Positions 19,186-28,415 of a stretch of 33,608 nucleotides of DNA are shown one piece after another. Origin of the DNA: Chitinophaga pinensis (GTDB lineage Bacteria > Bacteroidota > Bacteroidia > Flavobacteriales_D > Crocinitomicaceae); NCBI GenBank assembly GCA_943327315.2, contig CALPWQ020000019.1, forward strand, positions 1 through 33,608, given 5' to 3'. Every line of letters begins with the position of its first letter. The stretch's first letter is position 1. The notes under the pieces were generated by a model. The model was not told the origin of the DNA. It did not search any database and saw only the letters and a program-made list of their open reading frames with translations. The position numbers and the translations under genes are program-made.

Positions 19186-21735
19186 TTATTTTTGAACAAT
19201 CATTTTTCGAACGATGCTTCCACGACCTGTATTCAACAAGAGTGTGTACATACCGTTTCCAAGTTGATTGGCATCGATTGCAAGTGTGTTTGCACCAGCA
19301 TTCACTTCAATGCTCGATGAAGAAACAACCTTACCAAGTTGATCGATGATCATTGTTTGAGCAGTCTCATTTGTTTCAGAAGAGAAAGTCAAAACAGTTT
19401 CACCGCTAGTTGGGTTAGGGAACAAAACCACTTTTGTAAGACCTGTAAATTCTTCCAAGCCTACAGAGATTGCGATTGTGATTGTAAATGTAGATGTACA
19501 GTTACCATTGATGGCAGTCAATACGACCTCATACGACCCATTTGCAGCGAAAGCATGCACTGGAGAAGCAGCAGATGATCCAGAGAAGTCCGCGAAGTCC
19601 CAAGAATAAGATGTTGCATCTGTAGATGTGTTGGTGAAAGTCACCACATTACCATTTACAGTAAAGGTTGCATTTGCAGTTGGTGTAGTACCGAATGTGA
19701 TTGCCGTTGGAGCAGACGATCCAACACCTGCACATGCATCAGCGTTTGTCGTTGTCACTGTGTAGTTTCCAGTGGAAGTCACAGTAATCGATTGTGTTGT
19801 TGCCGTTGTACTCCAAAGGTAAGAATCAGCAGTTGAAGACGTAAGAACAATTGAATCACCGCTACATGCTGCAGTTGCAGATGCATTGATTGTTGGAACT
19901 GGTGCGTTACTCACGTTTACAGTTGTTTCAGAAGAAGATGCTGAACATCCGTTGTTGTCCGTATAGGTTACTGAAAAAGTTCCAGTAGCTGAAACAGTGA
20001 TCGCAGCTGTTGTTGCCGTGTTTGACCAAACATTCCCTGTAGCTTGGCTAGAAGTCAATACGACAGATCCACCTGTACAGAAAGAAGTAGCACCGCTTGC
20101 AGAAATTGTAGGAGTAGCAGGAGTTGCGTTCACCGTAATTGTTACCATGGCACGAGGACCTTCTGTTCCGTCTGCACTTTGTTGTGCCACATAGTAGTTC
20201 GTAACACCAGCTGTTGTTGTTGAAGGCGTTGGTGCTGTAATAGCAGTTCCTCCTGTCGCTGTTGTGTACCATTTGATTGTACAATCAGCGTTTCCTGTAG
20301 CAGTCAATGCCGTTGCTGTTGCCCCTTGGCAGTAAGTGTAAGATGCTGTAGTTGTTGGCGCAACGATCACTTTAGGTGCAATTGTATTGTCTGCAAATGA
20401 AACATTGTTCAATGCTACTGAAGTTCCTGTTGGGCGATAATCTGGAGACAAATAGTTATTAAGAGTTGCTCCGTAAGGCGCGATCAAAATGTTTGCAGAA
20501 GAAACAATTGAATCGTTGCTGTTTTGACCAAACCACGTACTGATGTTGAAAGTACTTCCTGCGTTGCGCTCAACAGAAAAGTTCGTTAAATGCCCTGCAA
20601 CAATATTGTTTTTAAATTTTAGTGCACCTGTATTCGCATTTCCTTCACACGCTGTACCATCGATGTGTAAACCACGAAGGTTATCCATAAAAATAGAGTT
20701 GTAAATTTTCAAGCCAGTATTTCTACGAAGGCGAGCACCTCTTCTGTACCCTGTTGCAACTGTTGCTGCAGTATTTCCACGAAGTGGTCCGATGTGCGTT
20801 ACGTTAGAGAAGATGGCAGATGTTTGCGGTGTACTTACCGTTCCATTAGCATCGTTGTCTGATTCAAATCCTTCTGAAGTCGACGATGTTGGGTTATCTG
20901 CGATGAGTGGGTCACGTACAGCTACACAGAATTGAACACTTCCGGAGAAACCATTATCCGTATCGAAATCGTCATCAAGATTACGATAAGATACAAGGTG
21001 ACGGCAGTTCACTGCTCCACCGAACCATTCGTAGGCATCATCATTTGTGAAAGACACCTGAACATAATCGATCGTTGTTCCACGACCAACAGAACCCATT
21101 GTTAACCCATTGATTTCCTTACCTGGTAGATATATATAGCCACCGAACTCAATACGCACGTAGCGTAGAATTCCTGAATTGTCGTTGTCATCCGGGTTTG
21201 TTCCACCACCAAACTGTGTGTCTGGGGAAATAGCCAAACCTTCAACATTCGCAATACCGCCGGCGCTGTTGTTGCTTCCGCGGCCCATCAAGATGATTCC
21301 ACCCCAGTCACCAACGCCACGATTATTTACAGCTTGATTTGACGTAAAAACAATTGGATTGGATGCAGTTCCGTCAGCGATCAATTTTGACCCTTGAGTA
21401 ATGAACAATCCAGAACCTGGCGTAAGCTTGTCACCCATGATAATTGTTCCTGGCTGAATTGTAAGAACTGCACCATTCTTCACATAGATTTGTCCTTGAA
21501 GAAGGTACACGTTGTTGGACGTCCATGTCGTGTTGTTTGTAATTGACGTAGTCACATTCACTGTAGAAGTACCATAGGCCGTGTTTTGTGGATCCCAGTT
21601 TGTCCAACCGTCAGTCCATTGTGCCGTAGGAGCTGGAGCGAATGCTCCTCGATACGTAGTAGGGACAAAAAAACTTTGTCCGAAACTCCAACTGCTAATA
21701 CACGCAGCCAAAGCAATTGAGTAGATTTTTTTCAT
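19186..21735 (-). CDS. Secreted T9SS-sorted protein: beta-helix-like N-terminus, Ig-like repeats, PKD domain, type A sorting tail
   Basis: 849 aa; signal peptide; VKNGAVLTIQPGTIIMGDK...GDWGGIILMGRG; PKD YSWDFADFSGSSAASPVHAFAANGSYEVVLTA; tail VVLFPNPTSGETVLTF...GMYTLLLNTGRGSIVRKMIVQK. Confidence 0.88.
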   Translation of the reverse strand: MKKIYSIALAACISSWSFGQSFFVPTTYRGAFAPAPTAQWTDGWTNWDPQNTAYGTSTVNVTTSITNNTTWTSNNVYLLQGQIYVKNGAVLTIQPGTIIMGDKLTPGSGLFITQGSKLIADGTASNPIVFTSNQAVNNRGVGDWGGIILMGRGSNNSAGGIANVEGLAISPDTQFGGGTNPDDNDNSGILRYVRIEFGGYIYLPGKEINGLTMGSVGRGTTIDYVQVSFTNDDAYEWFGGAVNCRHLVSYRNLDDDFDTDNGFSGSVQFCVAVRDPLIADNPTSSTSEGFESDNDANGTVSTPQTSAIFSNVTHIGPLRGNTAATVATGYRRGARLRRNTGLKIYNSIFMDNLRGLHIDGTACEGNANTGALKFKNNIVAGHLTNFSVERNAGSTFNISTWFGQNSNDSIVSSANILIAPYGATLNNYLSPDYRPTGTSVALNNVSFADNTIAPKVIVAPTTTASYTYCQGATATALTATGNADCTIKWYTTATGGTAITAPTPSTTTAGVTNYYVAQQSADGTEGPRAMVTITVNATPATPTISASGATSFCTGGSVVLTSSQATGNVWSNTATTAAITVSATGTFSVTYTDNNGCSASSSETTVNVSNAPVPTINASATAACSGDSIVLTSSTADSYLWSTTATTQSITVTSTGNYTVTTTNADACAGVGSSAPTAITFGTTPTANATFTVNGNVVTFTNTSTDATSYSWDFADFSGSSAASPVHAFAANGSYEVVLTAINGNCTSTFTITIAISVGLEEFTGLTKVVLFPNPTSGETVLTFSSETNETAQTMIIDQLGKVVSSSSIEVNAGANTLAIDANQLGNGMYTLLLNTGRGSIVRKMIVQK

Positions 21736-21822
21736 TTTTTCGTTTAGATTAATTTCTTGACAAATTTCACTTGTTCACGGCATATAAAGGTTAAGGTCAC
21801 CCTATGTTATGAAGAAGAAATA

Positions 21823-21841
21823 GTTATCTCAATGTTAAGTA
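21823..21841 (+). promoter_or_regulatory. Candidate regulator site (copy A of a shared 19-bp motif)
   Basis: GTTATCTCAATGTTAAGTA; GTTA half-sites 11 bp apart; 16/19 identity to the site at 24940-24958; about 88 nt upstream of the start codon at 21735. Confidence 0.4.
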
Positions 21842-21859
21842 AATAGAAATGTTTTTGAC

Positions 21860-21892
21860 AAAAAAAGACCGCAAACCTAGTGGTTGCGGTCT
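21860..21892 (-). terminator. Intrinsic terminator of the TonB-dependent receptor gene
   Basis: AGACCGCAA (21866-21874) / TTGCGGTCT (21884-21892), T-run on the minus strand. Confidence 0.9.
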
Positions 21893-21917
21893 CTTTTGCA
21901 GAGTGATTTGATATCTA

Positions 21918-24860
21918 TCAGAATTTGTATGTTAAGGCGAAAGATATTGTACGGCCAAAACGCGTATTCCAAATCATGTCATCCAAATTTTTATCGTATC
22001 CATTTTTGTTGTCTGGATCGGATAAGAACAAAGTATTTGTCATGCGTTTAAATCCTTTTGTCACAGGCTCGTTCCCATAATTGTTTTGGTAGAAAATTAA
22101 ATTTTGAGCAAGGATGTTCTGTACATTAAGTTTCAATTCCAATTTGTCATCCAAGAACATTTTTGCAACTTGGAAATCAAGGAATGTTCGGCTCTTTTCC
22201 CAAATGTCTGGCTCAATTACACTTCCAAGAATGTAGATGCGTGGACCTACTCGGTTGATGTTCAGCGTATAGGTCATGTTCAGTTTCTCATCTTGATACA
22301 CGATACCGCCATTAAACAGGTACGGTGACTGACCTTGAAGTGGGCGAGTTTGGTATGGTGTCCCAATGTTTTGTGATACATCGACAATTGAACGGATAAT
22401 TCCAAGATTGCTATAAATGTTAAGGTTATTCAAAAATGAAGTTGAATCTGCCTTGAACAAACTTCCAATGGATGCGCGCATGTCAAGTTCAAATCCATAG
22501 TTGACCGCTGTAGGCACATTCTTGTAAGAGATTTCATTCGTTACATCCGGACGCGCGATTTGCTCAATTGGATTTTCGAAGAATTTATAGAAGACGGTAG
22601 CTGACAAGATTTGGCTTTTTCCTGGGAACCATTCATAGCGCAAATCGATGTTTGTGATGCGGGCACGCTTCAATGAATCATTTCCAGCCAATACAAACTG
22701 AGTACTGAAGTCATAGAATGCAAAAGGAGCAAGTTCTCGGTATTCAGGGCGATTCAATGTTTGTGAACCGCTAAATCGAATGTTTTGCTTTTTCGTTGGG
22801 CTAATGATGAGGTTAAAAGACGGAAGTACATCCAATTTTTTTGTCGCGATGACAAGTTCTGATTGATCCTCTCGAAGCGCTGTTAGGTTTTGTGTAAAGT
22901 GTTCAACGCGCGCTCCCCAATTTAAACGTACCTTTTTTCCAAATTTGTTGTCCATAGCGACATAACCTGCAATGATACTAGAGTTTGCGTTGTAGGCATC
23001 CGAAGGTTTTGTGCCGTCTATCAATTTGAACCCTCCAACTCCTGGACTGATCAAGCCCATATTTTGTTGCTGAAAAATTGAATCTTCTGGAAGATATAGC
23101 AATTGTTGATCGAATTGTACAGATCCTCCAGGAATTCCATACATGTTATATCCCAACTGTCGCGCTTTAAAATCTCGGTTACGGTATTGAAACAAACCTC
23201 CAAATTTAATTTCAGTGGCCATGTTGGCAATTGTATCCAATTTCCAATTTAAATTGGCATTCAAACTTGCGATATTTTCTCGGTTTTGAGAGAAGAACAT
23301 TCCCCCACCGTAGTCAGGACCAACATTCGCATTTGGAATATTTGCTGTGTAAACCGTGTCGTACGGATTTGGATCGGTTGGATCGTTCAGGTATTTTAAG
23401 CGCGTGTAAATAGATCGACGTAGATTTGGAATCGTACGTATGATGTTGCTGTATGCACCAACCCACTCCAATTTTAAACGTTCATTTGTCGAAGAGTGCT
23501 CACCTATCAATTGACCAGAATAAATATTATTGCTGGTAAACCAACGGGCATTTGAACGAATAAGGTTGGGATTGGCATCAAGCGGATTGATTTCACCTGT
23601 GCGAAGAATCGTGCGGTCGTCCGCGTTGATGCTGTATAAATTTTTGAATGAAATTTTGTGCTTTTCATTGAACTTCAAACTCATGTTCAACATGGAACCA
23701 ATCAATGTTTGCGCCGAATAAACCTTGTCAAACAAATCATTCTCAATTTGTGACGCCCCTGTTCCACCAACCTGATTATCTGTGTAGGAACGACGCTCCG
23801 TTTCGTTGAAATTGTTTGTTCGGTTATAGGATAGCGAGCCAATCAACCCAAAATCGCCCAATTTAACTTTTTTCGCAAATCCTCCGGAGTATTGTAAACT
23901 CATGTTTGGTAAGAACGTTTTATTTTGAAGCGACCAATCGTATCCAAACGTTTTAGCCAATGCTGCTTGATCTTCAACAAGCGATGGATAATCTGCTTGA
24001 GACGGAATTGATGATGGAATACCTCTTGTTCCGTCGTCTATTCCTAACCAATCTGTTTTTCCACCTTCATAAGTTAACTTGTCTTTAAATGTTGTAATGG
24101 TGTTGTAACCACCTCCTAAGCTAAATGAATGAAATGTTTTTGTTGGGATGTCCTTGGTTTTAATTTGAATAATCCCTCCTGCAAACTCACCTGGCAAATC
24201 TGGCGAAGCTGTTTTTACAATCGTCAAGTTGTCGAGCATATTTACAGGGAAGATGTCAAAAGCGAAAGCCTTACGGTCCGACTCAGAACTTGGAAGAGGC
24301 GCTCCATTGAGGTATGCCGCATTGTATCGGTCGTTCAAACCACGAATAATCGCAAACTTGTTGTCCTGAATACTTGCACCACTTACACGTTTCAATGCAT
24401 CAGATGCTGATCTATCTGGAGAACGCTTAATTGTTTCGGAAGATATCCCATCGATAGCCACCAAACTATTTCGTTGAAGTTGAAGCAAACCGCCTGTTGA
24501 CTCTTTCACAACAGTATGTGTCACTTGCATGGGTCCGAGCTCTAAAAATTCCGACTTCAGCGACACATTCACAACTGTAGGTTCCGATTTACTTACTTTA
24601 ATGCCGCGAATCGTATCCACCTTGTAAGTGTCGTATTTGAAGGTGAGCATGTAGGTGCCATTTGGGAGATCGAGTAACTTGTAATTTCCATCGAAATCCG
24701 TGTAGGCACCCTTGCCCTCGCCCTCTACCATGATTTTTACACCAGGAATTGTTTCCCCCGATTTGGCGTCTGTGACTTTACCTTGTATGGAAACCGTTTG
24801 AGAAATACCTGTAAATGAGGTAATTATAAGCGCTGCAGTTAAAATTTTCTGAATTGACAT
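21918..24860 (-). CDS. TonB-dependent receptor with N-terminal carboxypeptidase-regulatory-like domain
   Basis: VSIQGKVTDAKSGETIPGVKIMVEGEGKGAYTDFDGNYKLLDLPNGTY; plug ISSETIKRSPDRSASDALKRVSGASIQDNKFAIIRGLNDRYNAAYLNGAPLPSSESDRKAFAFDIFPVNMLDNLTIVKTASPDLPGEFAGGIIQIKTKD; C-terminal TRFGRTISFALTYKF. Start at MSIQKIL. Confidence 0.94.
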   Translation of the reverse strand: MSIQKILTAALIITSFTGISQTVSIQGKVTDAKSGETIPGVKIMVEGEGKGAYTDFDGNYKLLDLPNGTYMLTFKYDTYKVDTIRGIKVSKSEPTVVNVSLKSEFLELGPMQVTHTVVKESTGGLLQLQRNSLVAIDGISSETIKRSPDRSASDALKRVSGASIQDNKFAIIRGLNDRYNAAYLNGAPLPSSESDRKAFAFDIFPVNMLDNLTIVKTASPDLPGEFAGGIIQIKTKDIPTKTFHSFSLGGGYNTITTFKDKLTYEGGKTDWLGIDDGTRGIPSSIPSQADYPSLVEDQAALAKTFGYDWSLQNKTFLPNMSLQYSGGFAKKVKLGDFGLIGSLSYNRTNNFNETERRSYTDNQVGGTGASQIENDLFDKVYSAQTLIGSMLNMSLKFNEKHKISFKNLYSINADDRTILRTGEINPLDANPNLIRSNARWFTSNNIYSGQLIGEHSSTNERLKLEWVGAYSNIIRTIPNLRRSIYTRLKYLNDPTDPNPYDTVYTANIPNANVGPDYGGGMFFSQNRENIASLNANLNWKLDTIANMATEIKFGGLFQYRNRDFKARQLGYNMYGIPGGSVQFDQQLLYLPEDSIFQQQNMGLISPGVGGFKLIDGTKPSDAYNANSSIIAGYVAMDNKFGKKVRLNWGARVEHFTQNLTALREDQSELVIATKKLDVLPSFNLIISPTKKQNIRFSGSQTLNRPEYRELAPFAFYDFSTQFVLAGNDSLKRARITNIDLRYEWFPGKSQILSATVFYKFFENPIEQIARPDVTNEISYKNVPTAVNYGFELDMRASIGSLFKADSTSFLNNLNIYSNLGIIRSIVDVSQNIGTPYQTRPLQGQSPYLFNGGIVYQDEKLNMTYTLNINRVGPRIYILGSVIEPDIWEKSRTFLDFQVAKMFLDDKLELKLNVQNILAQNLIFYQNNYGNEPVTKGFKRMTNTLFLSDPDNKNGYDKNLDDMIWNTRFGRTISFALTYKF

Positions 24861-24939
24861 CTTTTCCTTTGTTAGTGGCACAAAGGAACTCCTACAGGTT
24901 TATCCCCGAATTATTAGAAGGTTAAAGTATAATTAATTC

Positions 24940-24958
24940 TATTTAACATTGATTTAAC
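24940..24958 (-). promoter_or_regulatory. Candidate regulator site (copy B of a shared 19-bp motif)
   Basis: Minus strand GTTAAATCAATGTTAAATA: GTTAAAT direct repeat with 11-bp period, about 80 nt upstream of the receptor start. Confidence 0.4.
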
Positions 24959-24988
24959 CTTGAAGACATTTGAAATTAACAAAAGCAT

Positions 24989-25666
24989 TTAAGCTGATTG
25001 GTCGACGAATTTGTACCCGATGCCTTTGATTGTTTTGATCATGCCATCACCAATTTTTTCACGAAGTTTTCGAATGTGAACGTCAATCGTTCGATCACCC
25101 ACAACGATATCCGTACCCCACACTTTTTCAAGAATCGTATCTCGTTCGAACACATGACCCGGCCGGGAGACAAGTAACGCGAGCAATTCAAACTCTTTAC
25201 GCGGCAAATGCAGCACCTCCCCGTCTTTTTCCACAAGGTATTTATCCCGATTAATGACCAAGCGACCATCTGCGCTTTTCTCGTAAGGCTCCACCATTCC
25301 TTTTCGGCGCAGCATGGCTTTTATTCTACTGATGAGCACCTTCGGTTTAATTGGTTTTGATACATAATCGTCAGCGCCGGCATCCAAGCCTGCAATTTGA
25401 CTGTAATCCTCACTTCTAGCCGTTAAAAAACAAATCAGAGTACGTTCATGACCGGCCAAATTTCGAATGGCTTCGCACACTTCAATGCCATCCATTCCTG
25501 GCATCATTACATCCAATAGAACCAAATCTGGGTGAACAGACTTGATCAGCTCCAAACCCTTTTGACCATTTTCTGCAGAAAAGGCATTAAACCCCTCTTT
25601 TTTCAGGTTATAAGTAAGGATATCTCGGATATCTTCTTCATCATCAATGACCAGTACTGAAACCAT
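24989..25666 (-). CDS. PhoB-like response regulator, paralogue of 18453-19139
   Basis: MVSVLVIDDEEDIRDILTYNLKKEGFNAFSAENG...LLDVMMPGMDGIEVCEAIR...GADDYVSKPIKPKVLISRIKAMLRR...VVGDRTIDVHIRKLREKIGDGMIKTIKGIGYKFV. No adjacent kinase. Confidence 0.93.
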   Translation of the reverse strand: MVSVLVIDDEEDIRDILTYNLKKEGFNAFSAENGQKGLELIKSVHPDLVLLDVMMPGMDGIEVCEAIRNLAGHERTLICFLTARSEDYSQIAGLDAGADDYVSKPIKPKVLISRIKAMLRRKGMVEPYEKSADGRLVINRDKYLVEKDGEVLHLPRKEFELLALLVSRPGHVFERDTILEKVWGTDIVVGDRTIDVHIRKLREKIGDGMIKTIKGIGYKFVDQSA

Positions 25667-25804
25667 TTAGCTGCGATTTTAAGAATGCAAATTTTTCAAT
25701 TCAAAGGTACAAAAGAAACAGAGGATATGAACAATGAACTACATGTTGTTAAGAATTCATGAATAAAAAAAAACGCACAGTAAAAACAAGACGAGATATG
25801 TAGT

Positions 25805-25812
25805 TATATTTG
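25805..25812 (+). promoter_or_regulatory. Putative -7 element upstream of the RprY-like regulator
   Basis: TATATTTG fits TAnnTTTG; no convincing -33 TTG found. Confidence 0.35.
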
Positions 25813-25843
25813 TCCCGTAGTAGTAGGTTAGGTTGATTAGTGT

Positions 25844-25881
25844 ATAAACGCTCCGTATTCTTTCGGGGCGTTTATCTTTAT
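25844..25881 (+). terminator. Terminator/attenuator-like hairpin in leader of the RprY-like gene
   Basis: ATAAACGCTCCG (25844-25855) / CGGGGCGTTTAT (25864-25875), 12-bp stem with one G-T wobble, 8-nt loop, then CTTTAT. Confidence 0.5.
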
Positions 25882-25932
25882 AAAGCATTGGCATCTATCT
25901 ATTTTATAAATTCGCTCTTTCAATATGCAGCT

Positions 25933-26622
25933 ATGAAAATAAAAATCTTGCTTGTAGAAGACGACACAAACCTTGGTTTTGTAATTTCGGACCAATTGCG
26001 CTCGGAAGGATATTCGGTGACCTTGTGCAGTGATGGTGCGGAAGGATTTAAGCACTTCAACCAAGACACCTATCACATGTGTATTTTTGATGTGATGATG
26101 CCTAAAAAAGATGGTTTTTCATTGGCTCGAGATGTTCGAAAAGTGAACAGCACCATACCTATACTTTTTCTTACGGCAAAATCAATGACTGAAGACAAAG
26201 TGGAAGGATTTAAATCTGGTGGTGATGACTACCTCACTAAACCCTTCCATTCAGAAGAATTATCCTTGCGGATTGCTGCTTTGCTAAGACGTGTAGACAT
26301 TTCACTTGTCCCAGTTGAAAGTCCAGTGCTTAAACTTGGTGATTACAGTTTTGATACAATTAACTTCACCTTGACGCATGCCAAATTTGAAAAAACGCTT
26401 ACCAAGAAGGAAGCTCAAATCCTGAAGATTTTATATAAATTCATCAACCAAGTGGTTTCTCGTGATGTGATCTTAAATGCCGTTTGGGGACAAGACGACT
26501 ATTTTGTTGGACGAAGTTTAGATGTGTTTATTACCAAGCTGCGAAAGTACCTTAAAGAAGATTCCCGCATTCACATCTCCAATGCACACGGGATTGGTTT
26601 CAAACTAGAATATGTGGCATGA
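25933..26622 (+). CDS. RprY-like orphan response regulator (REC + winged helix)
   Basis: MKIKILLVEDDTNLGFVISDQLRSEGYSVTLCSDGAEGFKHF...DVMMPKKDGFSLARDVR...FLTAKSMTEDKVEGFKSGGDDYLTKPF; SLDVFITKLRKYLKEDSRIHISNAHGIGFKL. Start set to 25933. Confidence 0.9.
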   Translation: MKIKILLVEDDTNLGFVISDQLRSEGYSVTLCSDGAEGFKHFNQDTYHMCIFDVMMPKKDGFSLARDVRKVNSTIPILFLTAKSMTEDKVEGFKSGGDDYLTKPFHSEELSLRIAALLRRVDISLVPVESPVLKLGDYSFDTINFTLTHAKFEKTLTKKEAQILKILYKFINQVVSRDVILNAVWGQDDYFVGRSLDVFITKLRKYLKEDSRIHISNAHGIGFKLEYVA

Positions 26623-27293
26623 TGCGAATGCTTCATCTGGAAACGTCGACCAAAGCATGTTCAGTCGCATTGTCTGAAAATGGCCAATTGCTGGCACTGA
26701 AAGAGACCTTAACGGACGATTATAGCCACAGTGAGAATTTAACCAACTACATTCAGGAAATTTTAATTGGCCAAGGCCTGACACCGGCCGATCTCTCTGC
26801 CATTTCTGTTGCTTCAGGTCCCGGATCATACACTGGATTAAGAATTGGCGTTTCTACAGCAAAGGGCCTTTGTTTTGCGCTAGGCATCCCTCTTATTGCT
26901 GTTGATTCATTACTCTCCCTCGCTCACATGGCTCAAGTTAAACACCCGAATACGCGGTTGTGTATGGCAATTGATGCGCGAAGAATGGAGATATTTAGCG
27001 CCATTTACGACCGTGAAATCTGCCTTTTAAAAGCCATTTCCGCAGACATTGTGGATGAAAATATTTACCGTGAATATGAACCTTTTCTTGTCGCTGGAGA
27101 TTCGAATGAAAAATTGAAAACAGTGTGGGAGAATCGAAACATATCCTTTGACGATTCCATTCATTGCTCCGCCGCCGGACAGGTCACTGAGGCAACACGC
27201 AAATATCATACTGGTGAATTTGAAAATGTGGCTTATTTTGAACCTTTCTATCTGAAAGATTTCGTCACTACTCAGCCAAAGAGAAATAAATAA
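26619..27293 (+). CDS. tsaB: tRNA threonylcarbamoyladenosine biosynthesis protein TsaB
   Basis: LHLETSTKACSVALSENGQLLALKE...SAISVASGPGSYTGLRIGVSTAKGLCFALGIPLIAVDSL; 4-nt ATGA overlap with the upstream regulator gene. Confidence 0.95.
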   Translation: MMRMLHLETSTKACSVALSENGQLLALKETLTDDYSHSENLTNYIQEILIGQGLTPADLSAISVASGPGSYTGLRIGVSTAKGLCFALGIPLIAVDSLLSLAHMAQVKHPNTRLCMAIDARRMEIFSAIYDREICLLKAISADIVDENIYREYEPFLVAGDSNEKLKTVWENRNISFDDSIHCSAAGQVTEATRKYHTGEFENVAYFEPFYLKDFVTTQPKRNK

Positions 27294-27348
27294 AATGAAT
27301 AACGAACTATAGGATATCCATTGTTGTTATCATTATAAAAACACCACC

Positions 27349-28413
27349 GTGAACTTACGCGAATCCATCTTACAACATCGCCCCTTTCTCATTGCTGGAC
27401 CCTGCTCAGTAGAGTCGCCCGAGCAACTGCGAAAAACAGTGGAGACTTTCCCCTCACTTGGCATCAAATTGATTCGTGGAGGAATTTGGAAACCCCGCAC
27501 TCGACCTGATTCATTTGAAGGAATTGGCACACAAGGATTGGAATGGCTTGTAGATGCAGGAAAAGCCGTTGGGATTCCTGTCACTACAGAGGTTGCAAAT
27601 CGTCAACATGTTGAAGAGGCAATGCGTGCTGGTGTAGATGTTCTTTGGATTGGTGCGCGAACAACCGTCAATCCTTTTGCCGTGCAAGAAATTGCTGATG
27701 CCCTCCAAGGTTCATCCGTTTCTGTTATGGTGAAGAATCCCGTGAATCCCGATTTAGAGTTGTGGTTAGGTGCCATTGAACGCATCGAGAATGCTGGAAT
27801 AAAGGATGTCAGTGCCATTCATCGCGGATTTTCATTTTACAAACATCCCGTTTACCGCAATGTTCCGAACTGGGAACTGCCCATTGCCTTGCGCGAACGG
27901 AGACCTGATCTCGCCATGATTTGTGATCCAAGCCACATTACAGGAAAGCGCTCACTCATCGCCGAAGTTTCCCAGCAGGCAATGGACTTGAATTTTGATG
28001 GATTGATGATTGAATCTCATTTTGATCCAGACAACGCTTGCTCCGATGCCGCACAACAAATCACCCCAAAAGACCTTCAATTTATTCTTTCAGAATTGGT
28101 CTTGCGTTCAAAAATAGTTTCACCACAAATTGCCCTGCAACTCGAAGAAATCCGCACTAGAATTTCTTCATTGGACGAAGCCTTGTTGGGAATCATTGCT
28201 GAGCGAATGGTGTTAAGTCGTGAGGTAGGTCAATTTAAAAAAGAAAACCACATCATGATTCTTCAGCAAGAGCACTGGTGGAAAATTATCCGTCAAAAAT
28301 TGGAATGCGCTGAAACATTGGACCTGTCTCCGGCATTTATCCGCCAAATTATGGATGCCATACATCAAGAGAGTATTCGTCACCAATTGGATGTTGTCAA
28401 TAAAACCAAGTAA
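27349..28413 (+). CDS. Bifunctional 3-deoxy-7-phosphoheptulonate synthase / chorismate mutase (type II) (GTG start)
   Basis: FLIAGPCSVESPEQLRKTVETF, IRGGIWKPRTRPDSFEGIG, ICDPSHITGKRSLIAEVSQQAMDLNFDGLMIESH; C-terminal RTRISSLDEALLGIIAERMVLSREVGQFKKEN is chorismate-mutase-like. Confidence 0.93.
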   Translation: MNLRESILQHRPFLIAGPCSVESPEQLRKTVETFPSLGIKLIRGGIWKPRTRPDSFEGIGTQGLEWLVDAGKAVGIPVTTEVANRQHVEEAMRAGVDVLWIGARTTVNPFAVQEIADALQGSSVSVMVKNPVNPDLELWLGAIERIENAGIKDVSAIHRGFSFYKHPVYRNVPNWELPIALRERRPDLAMICDPSHITGKRSLIAEVSQQAMDLNFDGLMIESHFDPDNACSDAAQQITPKDLQFILSELVLRSKIVSPQIALQLEEIRTRISSLDEALLGIIAERMVLSREVGQFKKENHIMILQQEHWWKIIRQKLECAETLDLSPAFIRQIMDAIHQESIRHQLDVVNKTK

Positions 28414-28415
28414 GT

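Noticed and set aside
19140-19199. N-terminal extension of the PhoB-like ORF
   Set aside because: Encoded across the terminator of the upstream T9SS gene; real start most likely 19139.
19500-20350. Repeated Thr/Ala/Val-rich segment in the T9SS protein gene as a possible DNA repeat element
   Set aside because: Explained by tandem Ig-like/PKD protein domains and biased codon content.
25840-25932. N-terminal extension of the RprY-like ORF (MYKRSVFFRG...)
   Set aside because: Runs through the leader hairpin; the conserved receiver domain begins at MKIKILLVEDD (25933).
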